Source: DATLGB01 sp963740765 | Lineage (GTDB): Bacteria; Actinomycetota; Thermoleophilia; Solirubrobacterales; Solirubrobacteraceae | Direction: 5' to 3' | NCBI GenBank assembly: GCA_963740765.1 | Contig: CAVUFN010000015.1 | Location: forward strand, 1 to 64,000 | DNA length: 64,000 nt | Shown here: piece by piece, positions 20,348 to 33,820 of the stretch | Numbering within the stretch: the stretch's first letter is position 1 | How the letters are laid out: each line of letters begins with the position of its first letter | The notes under the pieces: model-generated | What the model was told of the DNA's origin: nothing | What the model saw: the letters and a program-made list of their open reading frames with translations, nothing else | Databases searched by the model: none | Made by a program: the position numbers and the translations under genes

Positions 20348-20366
20348 TTGTGACAAGTTTGTGACA
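20348..20366 (+). promoter_or_regulatory. Tandem TTGTGACA repeats upstream of UTP-glucose-1-phosphate uridylyltransferase gene
   Basis: TTGTGACA occurs at 20348-20355 and again at 20359-20366, 11 bp apart, so both copies face the same side of the helix. They lie 27-45 bp before the ATG at 20393, and between divergent starts (the small minus-strand ORF begins at 20317). A TAGTGT at 20380-20385 could be a -10. This looks like an operator or promoter, but no regulator can be named. Confidence 0.5.
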
Positions 20367-20392
20367 TCTCACAGAGCGGTAGTGTCGAGCCC

Positions 20393-21752
20393 ATGAGCGG
20401 CCTGGATGCGTGCGTGGAGAAGATGGAGCGGGAGGGCATCGCGGAGGAGGCGATCGCGGTGTTCCGCCACTACTACGAGCAGCTCGAGGCGGGGGAGACC
20501 GGGCTGCTGCCGGAGTCCGAGATCGAGCCCCTCGACGACGTCGCCGAGTACGACGACCTGCCCGACGAGACCGGGCCGCTGGACCAGACCGTCGTCATCA
20601 AGCTCAACGGCGGCCTCGGGACCTCGATGGGGATGACGGGACCGAAGTCGCTGCTCGAGGTCAAGGAGGGCAAGACCTTCCTCGACGTCATCGCCCGGCA
20701 GGTCCTGGCCCTGCGCGAGCAGCACGGGGCGCGGCTGCCGCTCGTGCTCATGAACTCCTTCGCCACCCGCAAGCCGTCGCTCGACGCGCTGGAGGACTAC
20801 GACCTCGAGGTCGACGTCCCCCTGGACTTCGTGCAGTCCAAGGAGCCCAAGATCGAGGCGGACGGGCTCGGGCCGGTGGAGTGGCCGGCGAACCCCGACC
20901 TCGAGTGGTGCCCGCCCGGTCACGGCGACCTGTACCCGTCGCTGCAGTCGTCCGGGATGCTCGAGCGGCTGCTCGACGAGGGCTACCGCTACGCCTTCGT
21001 CTCCAACGTCGACAACCTCGGCGCCGTGCATGGACCCGCGCATCCTCGCCTGGTTCGCGGCGACCGGCGCGCCGTTCGCCTCCGAGGTCATCGACCGCAC
21101 GGAGGCCGACAAGAAGGGCGGCCACATCGCCCGCCACGGCGACGGCCTCGTCCTGCGCGAGACGGCGCAGGTCGCCGACGAGGACATGGACGCCTTCCAG
21201 GACACGTCGCGCCACCGGTTCTTCAACGCGAACAACCTGTGGATCGACCTGCAGGCGCTGGCGCGCGCAGCTGAAGGAGCTCGGGGCCGGTGCTCGGGCT
21301 GCCGCTGATCGTCAACCGCAAGACGGTCGACCCGAGCGACAAGTCCTCCACGCCGGTCATCCAGCTCGAGTCGGCGATGGGCGCGGCCATCGGCGTCTTC
21401 GACGGAGCGCGTCGCGCTGCGCGTCCCGCGCACGCGCTTCCTGCCGGTGAAGGCCACGTCCGACCTCCTCGTCCTGCGCTCGGACGCCTACGTGCTCACG
21501 GACGACTCGCGCGTCGTGCTCGACGCGCGTCGCGACGCGGCGCCGCTGGTCGAGCTCAGCGACGAGTTCAAGCTCGTGGCCGACTTCGACCGGCGCTTCC
21601 CGGACGGGCCCGCCGTCGCTGGTCGAGGCGGAGCGCCTGACGGTCGAGGGGGACGTCACGCTTCGGCGCGCGACGTCGTCGTCCGCGGGACGCGCCCGCG
21701 TCGACGGGGCCGGTCGGGGCACGGTCGATCGCGGACGGCGAGGTCCTCGTAG
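20393..21752 (+). CDS. UTP--glucose-1-phosphate uridylyltransferase, eukaryotic UGP2-type (frameshifted)
   Basis: The enzyme makes UDP-glucose, the substrate of the dehydrogenase at 4674. It belongs to the UDPGP family typical of eukaryotes and some actinobacteria, not to GalU: VIKLNGGLGTSMGMTGPKSL is the nucleotide-binding loop, followed by LVLMNSFATRKPS, WCPPGHGDLYPSL, FVSNVDNLGAV, EVIDRTEADKKGGHI and FFNANNLWIDL. Downstream RFLPVKATSDLL and SDEFKLVADF match the family. The final region reads as short beta-helix turns (AERLTVEGDVTFGADVVV after frame repair). At least seven one-base breaks lie between 21030 and 21750. With one base removed, GAGGTCCTC-TAG ends the gene at 21752, on a CTAG shared with the convergent gene. 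Length of about 450 residues is normal. Confidence 0.9.
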
Positions 21753-22564
21753 GCGCTCCTCGCGCTCGGTCCTGCGCGTCCGCCTCGGAGAGCATGCGGG
21801 CGAACAGGTAGGCGAGGCCGACGCCCATCACCAGCGACTGCTCGAGCCCCATGATGAGCCCGGCGACGTGCTGGTCGTCGAGCGGGCTCATCCCCCAGCG
21901 CGTCCCGTCGACGTCGTAGGGGCTGTAGAGCAGCTTGGGGTAGAAGGCGAGGAAGACGCCGAGGGCGCCGACCAGCAGCTTGGTCGAGACCATGTAGGCG
22001 ACGGGCGCCATGCCGCCGAGCCGCAGGCGCGAGCGGATGGGCGAGATCAGGTGCCACCAGTACAGGGACCCGCTGAAGGCGAAGCTGAGGTGCTCGAGGA
22101 CGTGGACGCCGGCGTGGTCGAGCGCGGCGTCGTACATCACCGGGACGTGCCAGACCCACATCGTCCCGACGTAGGCGATGACGCCGAAGGCGGGGCTGCC
22201 GATGAAGCCCGCGCGCTTCTCCAGCGCCTGCACCTCGCGGGTGACGGGGCGCAGGATGATCTTCGTCAGCCCGAGGATGAGCGCGATGGGGACGAGGTCG
22301 GCGAGCAGCAGGTGCTGGACCATGTGCCCCGAGGCGAGCTGCTCGCCGATGCGGTCGACGGGCGAGATGAGAGCGACGACGACGAGCGTCGAGCCCGACG
22401 AGCCACAGCGCCAGCCGCCCGACGCCGGCGCCGCGCGCGCCGTGCTTGTCGCGGACCCGCCGCCAGCGGACGCCGAAGACGCCCGCGTAGACGAGCACGG
22501 AGACGAACACCGCGGGGGCGATGGTCCAGGAGGTGTCGACGGGGACGGTGCGCGGACTTGTCAC
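21749..22564 (-). CDS. CtaG-family cytochrome c oxidase assembly/membrane protein (frameshifted)
   Basis: This polytopic membrane protein has about seven hydrophobic segments, including TIAPAVFVSVLVYAGVFGV, GSTLVVVALISPVDRIG, LLLADLVPIALILGLTKIIL, the TM segment with TMWVWHVPVMYDAALDH, HLSFAFSGSLYWWHLISPI, and KLLVGALGVFLAFYP. Conserved His residues in SGHMVQHLLL, WVWHVP and WWHLI are those expected of the caa3-type CtaG family, linked to copper delivery for cytochrome oxidase assembly. The start is GTG 22564 (VTSPRTVPVDTSW); no ribosome binding site is evident. One break near 22405 is obvious and another lies close to the 3' end, so the exact stop near 21749 is inferred from the CTAG shared with the convergent gene. 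Confidence 0.82.
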
Positions 22565-22632
22565 AGCTTCGGCACTGAGTGTCGCGCACCCGCGTCTTGT
22601 TCGGTGACGGCTTGGACGCCAGGCTCGTTCCC

Positions 22633-23296
22633 ATGGCCGTGCGATCGACGAGGTCGCTGGCGCTGCTGGCGCCGCCCGCTGCGCGCACTGCCGCGCGCCG
22701 CTGGCCGCCGGCGCGGTGGCGCTGTGCCCGGCCTGCCTGCGCGCGCTGCCGTGGCTCGGCGACCGCGTCTGCCGCCGCTGCGCGCAGCCCTGGCACGGCG
22801 GCCGCGCCTGCCCGGCGGCCGGCGCGCGCGTTCGCCACCGCCTGGGCGCCCGTCGCCTACGCGGGCACGGCGCTCGCCCTCGTGCGCGCGCTGAAGTTCC
22901 GCGGCGCGCTCGCAGGTCGCCGAGCTGCTCGCCGCGCAGATGGCCGCCAACGCCCCGCCGTGGGCGCTCGGCGGATGCGGTCGCCGTCGTGCCCGCGCCC
23001 GCCGTGGCCGTCCGCGCGCGGCGCCGCGGCTTCGACCCGGCGGCACTGCTGGCCGCCGGCGTCGCCCGCCGCCTCCGCCTGCCGGTCGCCGACTGCCTCG
23101 CCCGCTCTGGGAGGGCGGCGCGGCAGCTCGGCGCCCGGCGGTCCGAGCGGCGCGCGCCGGGGCGGATCGGGGTGTCGCGCGTCCGGGCCGGTCGCCGCGG
23201 GCCGTGCTGCTGGTCGACGACGTGCACACGACGGGCGCGACGCTGGCGGCGTGCGCGCGGGCGCTCGTCGACGCGGGCCGGGAGGTGCGGCGGTGA
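22633..23296 (+). CDS. comF: ComF-family phosphoribosyltransferase-like protein (frameshifted)
   Basis: ComF proteins are needed for DNA uptake in competent bacteria and combine a zinc finger with a type I phosphoribosyltransferase fold. Here the Cys pairs are in RCAHC, LCPACLRALPW and RVCRRCAQPW; then AYAGTALALVRALKFRG, VVPAPAVAVRARRRGFDPAA and the PRPP loop VLLVDDVHTTGATL. At least six one-base breaks occur in under 700 bases. The end is uncertain: TGA 23294-23296 is used, but another frame runs to 23355. ATG 22633 is 68 bases from the divergent ctaG-like start. comF-hpf-secA is a conserved order in actinobacteria, which supports the call. Confidence 0.85.
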
Positions 23297-23491
23297 CATG
23301 CGCGTGCCGTGAGCGCGGTGTTGACGACTACGGCATCCGGACGGCGACGCTGTGACGTCGGCCTGTGCCGACACGTGACACATCTCGCCGCGGTCGATCC
23401 GTTGACCCGCGGTTACCTCTGACCACCCGGCAGGACTTACTTGCGCGTAATGCCACATGTGGAACACTTCCTGAGGACCGAGTTCCCCCAT

Positions 23492-23497
23492 AGGAGG
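23492..23497 (+). promoter_or_regulatory. Strong ribosome binding site of hpf
   Basis: AGGAGG, a full match to the anti-Shine-Dalgarno sequence, ends four bases before the GTG at 23502. It is one of few consensus sites in a window where most genes are translationally coupled or have weak sites, in line with a protein that must be made fast on entry to stationary phase. It fixes the GTG as start. Confidence 0.85.
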
Positions 23498-23501
23498 TCC
23501 C

Positions 23502-23871
23502 GTGCAGATCGACGTCAAAGGCCGTCACGTGGTCGTCACCGACGAGCTTCGCGAGCAGGTGGAGCGCCGCTTCGCCAAGGTCGCGAAGCAGGTGAACGGC
23601 AGCGCGTGGTGCGAGGTCGAGCTCAGCCGCGAGCGCAACCCGGCGAACCCGATCTGCGAGTTCGCCGAGGTGACGATCCACTTGAAGGGCGTGACGTTGC
23701 GAGCGAGGGAGCGCTCGCGAGACATGTCGCACGCGATCAACCTGGTGTCCGACGACATCGCGCGCCAGGTCAAGCGGGTGCGCGGACAAGCGCCGCGGCC
23801 CGCGGGCCGGCGACCTGTTCGTGCCGCCGGTCGCGCCCGGCCTCGACCAGCCCGCCGCCGGGGCGATCTAA
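23502..23871 (+). CDS. hpf: Ribosome hibernation promoting factor / S30AE family (frameshifted)
   Basis: HPF/RaiA proteins bind the 30S decoding region and inactivate ribosomes under stress. The S30AE fold is visible: MQIDVKGRHVVVTDELREQV, RRFAKVAKQV, CEVELSRERNP, CEFAEVTIHLKG and a C-terminal helix with DDIARQVKRVRDK. The start GTG has a perfect AGGAGG. One extra base near 23788 breaks the frame; after removal the protein ends AGDLFVPPVAPGLDQPAAGAI at a TAA (23869-23871), about 122 residues. It therefore lacks the C-terminal dimerisation domain of long HPF, unless lost with the base error. It lies between comF and secA as in many bacteria. Confidence 0.9.
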
Positions 23872-23939
23872 GGGCTCGCATAACGGCGGCGTCCGGAGCC
23901 CGTTCCGGGCGCCGCGCGGTCCGATTACCCTGAAGGGTC

Positions 23940-26771
<2,832 letters not shown>

Positions 26772-26781
26772 CGCGCGGTCG

Positions 26782-26817
26782 GCAAAACTCGGGGTGCAGG
26801 CCCGCAAATCTCAGGGT
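26782..26817 (+). promoter_or_regulatory. Direct repeat pair upstream of the first giant secreted protein
   Basis: GCAAAACTCGGGGT (26782-26795) and GCAAATCTCAGGGT (26804-26817) agree at 12 of 14 positions and start 22 bp apart, two helical turns. They lie within the 80-base gap between secA and the next gene and are bracketed by an exact 11-bp repeat, GCTGACGCGCG, at 26767-26777 and 26821-26831. A related GAAAAGTCCAGGGT occurs at 37835-37848 before the second giant gene. Activator or sigma-factor binding is a reasonable inference. Confidence 0.5.
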
Positions 26818-26844
26818 TCCGCTGACGCGCGCTTTTTGAGAGGG

Positions 26845-26864
26845 TCGCCCGGTGCACCGGGCGA
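26845..26864 (+). repeat. Perfect 20-bp palindrome over the translation start
   Basis: TCGCCCGGTGCACCGGGCGA is its own reverse complement. It contains the GTG at 26852 and ends on the first base of the alternative ATG at 26864. As RNA it could fold and hide the GAGGGT ribosome site and GTG; as DNA it could be an operator. Which of the two start codons is used matters to the interpretation. Confidence 0.7.
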
Positions 26865-29800
26865 TGGTCGTTCTCCTCCTTGCCGTGGCGGCGGCGCTGA
26901 CGCCTACGGAGGCGGGCGCCCAGATCACCTGGCAACCGCCGCAGCCGCCGCTCACCGCGGCGGGCGTCAACGTCGCCAACGTCCGTGTCGCCATGGGCCC
27001 GAACGGCGATGCCGCCGCGTCGTGGATCATCCGGCCGCCCTCGAACAACACGTTCCCGCAGGCCTCCTTGCGCACGCCGGGCGGCTACCTGGAGGCGGCC
27101 AAGACGCTGGAGGAGCGGGGCAGCGACCCGACGCCCGCGGTCGCGCCGGACGGCCGGGCCGTCGTCACCTACGAGAGCAGCGGCCCCAGGCCGCGGGCGG
27201 CGATCCGTCCCGGCGGCGGTAGCTTCGGGCTCCCGCAGTCCCTGGCCCAGTCCGGGCAGACCACCGGCCTGGGCCATCCCGTGCCCAGATTCGAGCCGGA
27301 CGGGCGGATCTCGGTCTTCTTCGAGGGGCGGCCCGCGGACCCTCCGTACGACCGCGGCCTGTTCCGCACCGCCACGACGGACGCCGTGACGTTCGGCGGG
27401 CCGGCCCCGGTCACCACTCTCCTTCCCGTCGCGCAGGACAGACGCACCCAGCAGGACGTGGCCTTCGCCCCCGACGGCGCGGCGCTGCTGGTGTGGCGCT
27501 GGAACCCCAACCTCGGCGCCGGCGGTGTGAACGACGCCGACTTCATCTACGCGGCCTACAAGCCGGCCGGCAGCGACACGTTCGGCGCCGAGGTCCAGGT
27601 GCCCAACTCCAGGAAGGGCTTCCGGCCGCACGTCGTCTACGGCGGCAACGGCGAGTTCGTGATCGCCTTCAACGTCGATCCCGGCAACGTCTTCGCGGTC
27701 ACCCGCACGGCGCAGGGCACCTGGCGCAGCAGCGGCACGCGTGCCGAGGCCGAGTACCTCCGGACCAACTACAACCCGGACCGCGACAACCCGACGGGGG
27801 CCGAGGTGCAGCTGGCCGGCAACGCGGACGGGCTCGTCGCACTGAGCTACGTCAACGGCGGGGACGGGCCGAGCGTCATGGTCAAGAAGCCGGGAGAGTG
27901 GTTCGGTGACGACGAGAGTCCCCAGGGCCGCACGGATGACGCGGTCACCCACGGCTCAAGTGCTCACTGGACGGACGTCGCGGTCGACGCGGCCGGCGAC
28001 GTCGTCACCGTGTGGGGCCAGACCTACAACGGCCGGAGCGAGATCCGGGCCGGGTACCGGCCCGCCGGCGGTCCCTTCGTGGCGAGGCCGGACCTGCTCG
28101 GGGAACCGATATCGGACCCGGCCGTCGACTCGGACAAGCCTCGCATCGCGGTCGACGACAAGGGCAACGCCGTGGTCGCCTGGGAGGCCCGGATCCTGGA
28201 CCCGGGCAACGAGGCCCACGTCGCCGCCCAGGCGACGTACGGGACGCAGCCGTCGCCGGCCGGCACGACCCCGCCGCCGCCCCCACCGCCGCCCAGCCCG
28301 ACGCCGTCTCCCGTCCCGACCCCGCCGCCAGGCGTGGCCGCCGTGACCGACCTCAAGGTGGAGATGCCGCTGCAGCGCAACGCGCCGGTCGTCGTGACCG
28401 CCGTGACCGCCGGACCCGTCAAGGAACTGCGCTGGGGCAACGGCACGGCCGTGGGCAGGACGTACGGCAACCAGCTCCAGCGCTCGTACCGGTTCCGGAC
28501 CGACCAGGAGAAGTTCACCGTCTCCGTGCGGGCGATCGGGCCGGGGGCGTCGTCCACGCCGTACAGCGAGTCCTACAGCCTGCCGCGCGACAAGACCCGG
28601 CGCGCCGGTCGGTCGTCGGCGAGCGCGGCCATCAGCGGGTCGCCGTACGAGAGCCTCGTCAAGGGACTGGACCCGGAGGCCGTCCGGACGATCAAGGCCA
28701 AGCTCTCCGACGGGGACGCGACCCGCGCCGTCGGCTCGGCCGGGAACCTCACGGGCGCGTTCACGGACTGCAACGCCCCCACCACGGTCATCACGGCCAA
28801 GACGACGCTCACGGGCTGTCTGAAGGCGGTCCCTGGCCTGGCCCAGATCCCGAGCTCACAACTGGGCGCGCTGGATGCGCTGCGCTCCCGGCTCAGGATC
28901 TCGTCCGACCCGAAGCTGACGGCGGCCGCCGTGGCGCTCTCCGACGGCTTCGTGACGGCCGACAAGCTCGACCTGCCCAACGGGTTCACCCTCGAGCCGT
29001 CGCCCGGGGCGAAGATCATGTTCCTGCCGCAGGCGCAGTCGCTCTCCAGCTCGAGCGCAGGCTTCCGCGTCGGCGGCGACCTGATCAAGAAGACGAACTT
29101 CCAGCTCGCCGCGCAGGATCTCGACAAGCCGGTGGACCTCGGCGCGGTCCCGAAGCTGCCGAACCTGCCGAAGATCGGCGGCTTCGACATCGGGGACTTC
29201 ACCGTCCGCCTCGACGACGGACAAGCCGTGATCAGCGGCGCGCTCAAGCTCCCCTCGATCCTGCAGGTCGGGGGCGACTCGGCCCAGGCCTCCTTCACCA
29301 TGCGGGCGACCCCGGATGCGTACATCCTCGACGACATCACGATCGGCCCGATCGACGTCAGCCTGAGCGGCATCGGGATCGAGGCCTTCAAGGTCAGCTA
29401 CACCCGGGCGACGGACGAGTGGTACGGCCAGGGCAAGGCGTGCCTCCCGGGCGACCTGTGCCTGGACATGATCCCGCCGGACGGGCACGTGAGCTTCATC
29501 GGGGGCAGGTTCAACTACGCCGGGGCGACGCTCGGGTTCGGTCCGGGCATCCCGCTGTTCCCCGGCATCGACCTGCGCTCGATCAGCTTCGGCTTCGGCC
29601 TGAACCCCACGCGCTTCACGGGTGGGGCGGCGATCAGGGCGCTCGACTTCGTCGGCCTCGACGGGAGGATGGTCATGGCGTTCCCGTCGGCGGCGGAGCC
29701 GTACCGGCTCAACCGCGACGAGGTCGGCAACGACTTCGGCGCGCAGCTGTACGACTACACCTACACGCACTTCGTACTCGGGGTCAGCGCCGGGATCAGC

Positions 29801-31077
29801 CTGGTGCTGCCGATCGTGGGCGACACCAAGCTCGGCAACGGGTACTTCCTCTACGAGTACCCGGGCTACGTCGCGTTCGGCGGCGGCTTCGACGTCAACA
29901 TCGCCGAGATCGTCTACCTCCGGGGCGGCGTCTCCGGCGAGCTGGAGGCGACCAAGGGCTACTTCAACCTGCACGGCGACGTGGAAGGGTGCGTCGACCT
30001 CAAGATCGAGGTCTGCGCCGGGGCGGTCGCGCACGTCGGACGGGGCGCGGGCAACAGCGGCGGGGTCGGCGCGTGCGTCTCGGCCCTGGGCCTGAGCGTC
30101 GGCGGGGGCTACGTCTGGAAGACCCGCAAGCCGAAGATCTGGCCTCTCGACGGATGCAAGTGGTCGATCTACAAGGCGGTGGTGCGCACGCGCGCCGACG
30201 CGCCGATGATGATCGAGCCCGGGCAGGCCCTGCAGATCGACGGCATGGGCGACGCGCCGATGGTCAAGGTCACGGCACCCGACGGGACGGTGACCCAGAC
30301 GACGCCGGAGTCGGGATTGACGGCCAGCGACGACAAGAAGGTCCGCATCCTGCGCTACGCGAAGGGCGAGAACGCCTTCACGGTCGTCGGCGTCCAGGAG
30401 CCGGCCTCGGGGCGGTACAAGGTCGAGCCGGTCCTCGGCTCGGTGCCGGTCACGGGCATGTCCATGGCCGAGGACCCGCCCGACGCCAAGGTCGCCGGAT
30501 CGGTCTCCGGCACTGGCGACGTGCGCACCCTGGCCTACGACGTCGCGCCCCGGGACAACCAGGTCGTCACGTTCCTCGACACGGCCCCCGGCGGCGCGGC
30601 CAGGAGCATCGGCCGCGTCACGGCCGGCGGTGCCGGGAAGCTCGACTTCAAGCCCGCCCCGGGCCGCGGCAAGCACACGATCACGGCGCAGTTCGAGCTC
30701 GCCGGCATCCCGGCCGAGATCAAGAAGGTCGCGACCTTCACCCCGCCGTCGCAGCGGATGGCGAAGCCGGGCATCCTGCGCACCAAGCGAACGGCGCGCG
30801 GCCTGCACGTCAAATGGCTGCCCGTCAGTGGCGCCACGAGCTACGAGGTGGTCGCGACCGTCAAGGGCGGCGGCCAGAAGGTCCTCCGGACCAAGAAGCG
30901 GCCGTGACGATTCGCCTTGCGAAGACCTCCTCGGGACGGGTCAGCGTCCGCGGCGCCGCCGACCTGCGCGAGGGCGGCACGATCCAGCGGCGCTTCAAGG
31001 CGGCCGCGCGCCGGAAGTCGGCGATCAAGCGGCTCGCGCACTGCAAGAAGCGCAAGCGCAAGATCGTCTGCCGCTGA
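26852..31077 (+). CDS. Giant secreted repeat protein, paralogue 1 (one frameshift near the 3' end)
   Basis: GTG 26852 begins a signal peptide (VHRAMVVLLLAVAAALTPTEAGA). Residues about 30-460 hold some seven blades of the type APDGRAVVTYES, APDGAALLVWRWN, DAAGDVVTVWGQ and DDKGNAVVAWEAR, a beta-propeller. A Pro-rich linker (about 470-494) and an Ig-like domain follow. From about 600 is a long beta-rich core (GFDIGDFTVRLDDGQAVISG; GIPLFPGIDLRSISFGFGLN) with paired Cys, then domains also found in the proteins at 37885 and 48132 (KVTAPDGTVT; SGATSYEVVATVKGGGQK) and a basic tail KKRKRKIVCR. A frame break near 30898, most like a lost G, separates the last 58 residues. About 1408 residues. Probably an exported surface protein; function unknown. 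Confidence 0.78.
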
Positions 31078-31080
31078 CGC

Positions 31081-33795
31081 CTACGCGCGCAGCGCGCCGG
31101 CGAGCGCCTCGCGCGCCCCCCGCCCGGAGACGCCGAGCTTGCGATACGCGGCCGACAGGTGGGTCTCGACCGTCTTGAGTGAGAGGTAGAGCTCCTGCGC
31201 GATCTCCGGGTTCGACCGGCCCTCTGCCGCGAGCCCGGCCACCCGGCGCTCGCGCGGGGTGAGGGCGTTCGTCCCGCTGCGCCGCACCCGGCGGGGGCGC
31301 CCGCCGGCCAGGCGCAGCTCCTCCGTCGCCTGCGCCAGCAGCCGCAGCGCGCCGGACCGCGCGGCGGCCTCGGCCGCGTCGGCCAGGAGGTCGCGCGCGC
31401 GGGTCAAATCCCCGCGGCGGCGCAGCAGCCCGCCGAGCACGTAGCGGCTGCGGGCCGCCTCGAGCGGGGCCACGACGGTCTCCAGCACCGCCACCGACTC
31501 GCGCAGCGCGTCCTCGTCCTCGTGCAGTACGCCGGCGGCCCGGAGGGCGATGCCGAGCGGGCGTGCGGCTTCCTGCGCGCGCGACAAGGTGATCTCCTCC
31601 TCGACGAGCCGCGCCGCCCGCCCGGGATCGTCCGGTGCGATCGTGAGCGCCAGCAGCGACCGCCAAGTCGACCGGCGGGGGCCGATCCCCAGCGGACGGT
31701 AGATCCGCTCGACCGCCACCGCAGACTCGCGCGCGCGCTCGAGGTCGCCCTCCGCGAGCGCGATGCGGGCCCGGGACTCGTCCAGCATGGCGCCGCTGCT
31801 GGTCGCGGCGAAGACGGGCGGGAGCTCCACCGCGAGGATCGGGGCGGTGAGCGCGCGCAGCTCCGGCCGCTCCGCGACGAGGTCGGCGAACATGTGCATC
31901 AGGGTGGTCAGCCCCATCGCGTAGCCGGTCTTGTCGGCGAGCTCGACCACCTGCTCGAGGCGGTCGGCCGCGTCGTCGAGGTCGCCGCGGCGCGCTGCGA
32001 TCCAGGCCTGATTGCCCCGTGCGGCCAGGACGGCCAGCATCGAGCCCGTGCGCTCACCCGTCGCGAGCAGCCGGCGGGCAAACGCCCCGGCCTCGTCGTG
32101 CGCGTCGAGGTCCATGAGGGCCCAGGGGACGTGGAAGGCCGCCCAGCCGCCGCTGCGGTTCGCCAGCAGCACGCCGTCGGCGGATGCGCGCTCGACGTAC
32201 GCCATCACCGTCTCCGCCGGCGCCCCCTGGTTGATGGCGTCGCCGGCGAGGACGGCGGCCATCGCGTGGGCCGCCCAGCTCTGGTGCGTGGCCACCCGTT
32301 CGTACTCGGGTCTGCGGGCGCGGAACTCCTCGACGTGCTGCGGGTCGTTCGCGGTGGCGACCGCCCGGATCGCCTGCATGCCGTCGGCGGCGGGGCCGGG
32401 CTGCGGTGGTCCCACCGTGTCGAAGAGCGACAGCGCGGCGTCCCACTGGCCGGCGAAGGCGAGGAACTCGACCAGCATCGCCGCGATCTCCTGCCGCTGC
32501 TCCCCGCCGACCAGCGGCAGCGCCTCCTGCAGCGCCGCCAGGGCCCGCGGATCGGTCGCCGCGGCCAGCGCCCGGCCGTGTGCGTACAGCAGCTCGCCGC
32601 GGGAGGGCGTGGTCGCCCCTTCGTCGATCGCCCGGGTGATGCGGCGGTCCGCGGTCTCGCTGTCCCCCCGCGCCAGCGCGTCCTCGCCGGCCGCCAGCAG
32701 CCGCTGCGCGACCGTCGCGTTCCCGGCGGGCGGGAGCAGGACCAGGTGACGGGCGACCTCGTCGATCGAGCCGCCGGAGGTCTCGAGCAGCTCCGCGGCG
32801 TACGCGTGCATCGACGCCCGCCGCGCGCCGGAGAGCTCGCTGTAGACGGACCGCCGCAGGACGGGATGGACGAACGCCGGTGGGACGTCGGTGGCGAAGA
32901 CCCCGGCGCGGGTGAGCTCGAGGGCGAGGAGCGCGCTCCGCTCCGGAGCGATCTCCGCCACCTCGGCGGCGCGCGCGAGCGGCTGGCCGTCCCCGAGCAC
33001 CGCCACCGCCGCGGCGAGCGCGGGCGCGTCGGGTGCGAGCCGGCCGATCCGCCGGATGACCCGTTCGCCGAGGGCCGGGACCGCCGCGGCCTCGATGGCC
33101 TCAGGATCCTGGGTGTCGACGGTCTGCAGCAGCTCGCGCAGGTAGAGCGGGTTGCCGCCGCTCGCGCGGTGGAAGGCCGCGCAGGCGTCGTCGTCGGCGC
33201 CCGGATGGCGTTCGCGCACGAGCGTCGCCACGGACGCCGCACCGAGCACACCCGGGCGGATCACCTCCGCCTGCTGGCGGATGGCGTCGAGCAGCGCGGC
33301 GGGGGCGCCGGGCTCCGCCGGGCGCAGGGTGCCGATCACCGCCACTGGCAGGTCGGCGATCCGCCGCCCGAGGTAGTCGAGCGCCCGGAGCGAGGCCTGG
33401 TCTGCCCAGTGCAGGTCGTCGACGGCGAGGACCACCTGGTCCATGCCCGCGATGAGCCAGAAGATCGCGTCCAGGACGCCGGGCCCGGGCTCGACCGGCT
33501 CGCCGTCGGGCGCGAGCACCCGGCCGGCCGCTGCCGCCGGCCCCGCCGCCGGAGCGGGCGTCCCGGCGAGCAGCTGCCGGATGGCGCCGAAGGCGAAGTC
33601 GCGCTCGTACTCACCGCCGCGGGCACGGAGGACGGTGCCCTGCTGCGTGGCGGCGTCCAGCAGCGCGGTCTTGCCCACCCCGGCCGGTCCCTCGATCAGC
33701 GTCAGCCCGCCGTGTCCCGCGTGTGCGCGCTCGATGACCGCCTGCAGATGAGCGAGGCCGTCATCGCGTTCAAGCAGTGTCCGCGGGGCGACCAC
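31081..33795 (-). CDS. LuxR-family regulator with AAA ATPase domain, second copy
   Basis: This is an intact 904-residue LAL-type regulator. Walker A is GPAGVGKTALL (about residue 35) and Walker B VVLAVDDLHWAD (about residue 125); ERDFAFGAIRQLLAG lies between. The central 500 residues are helical repeats. The C-terminal HTH reads LTPRERRVAGLAAEGRSNPEI and LSLKTVETHLSAAYRKLGV. The start is GTG 33795 (VVAPRTLLERDD); a TACTGT seven to twelve bases upstream suggests leaderless transcription. Longer readings upstream would be low-complexity. It ends 3 bases after the convergent giant protein gene and starts 26 bases from the end of the LysR gene on the same strand. It is clearly a paralogue of the regulator at 35102-37812. 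Confidence 0.9.
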   Translation of the reverse strand: MVAPRTLLERDDGLAHLQAVIERAHAGHGGLTLIEGPAGVGKTALLDAATQQGTVLRARGGEYERDFAFGAIRQLLAGTPAPAAGPAAAAGRVLAPDGEPVEPGPGVLDAIFWLIAGMDQVVLAVDDLHWADQASLRALDYLGRRIADLPVAVIGTLRPAEPGAPAALLDAIRQQAEVIRPGVLGAASVATLVRERHPGADDDACAAFHRASGGNPLYLRELLQTVDTQDPEAIEAAAVPALGERVIRRIGRLAPDAPALAAAVAVLGDGQPLARAAEVAEIAPERSALLALELTRAGVFATDVPPAFVHPVLRRSVYSELSGARRASMHAYAAELLETSGGSIDEVARHLVLLPPAGNATVAQRLLAAGEDALARGDSETADRRITRAIDEGATTPSRGELLYAHGRALAAATDPRALAALQEALPLVGGEQRQEIAAMLVEFLAFAGQWDAALSLFDTVGPPQPGPAADGMQAIRAVATANDPQHVEEFRARRPEYERVATHQSWAAHAMAAVLAGDAINQGAPAETVMAYVERASADGVLLANRSGGWAAFHVPWALMDLDAHDEAGAFARRLLATGERTGSMLAVLAARGNQAWIAARRGDLDDAADRLEQVVELADKTGYAMGLTTLMHMFADLVAERPELRALTAPILAVELPPVFAATSSGAMLDESRARIALAEGDLERARESAVAVERIYRPLGIGPRRSTWRSLLALTIAPDDPGRAARLVEEEITLSRAQEAARPLGIALRAAGVLHEDEDALRESVAVLETVVAPLEAARSRYVLGGLLRRRGDLTRARDLLADAAEAAARSGALRLLAQATEELRLAGGRPRRVRRSGTNALTPRERRVAGLAAEGRSNPEIAQELYLSLKTVETHLSAAYRKLGVSGRGAREALAGALRA

Positions 33796-33820
33796 GGGCC
33801 GACAGTACACCGGGTTGTCG

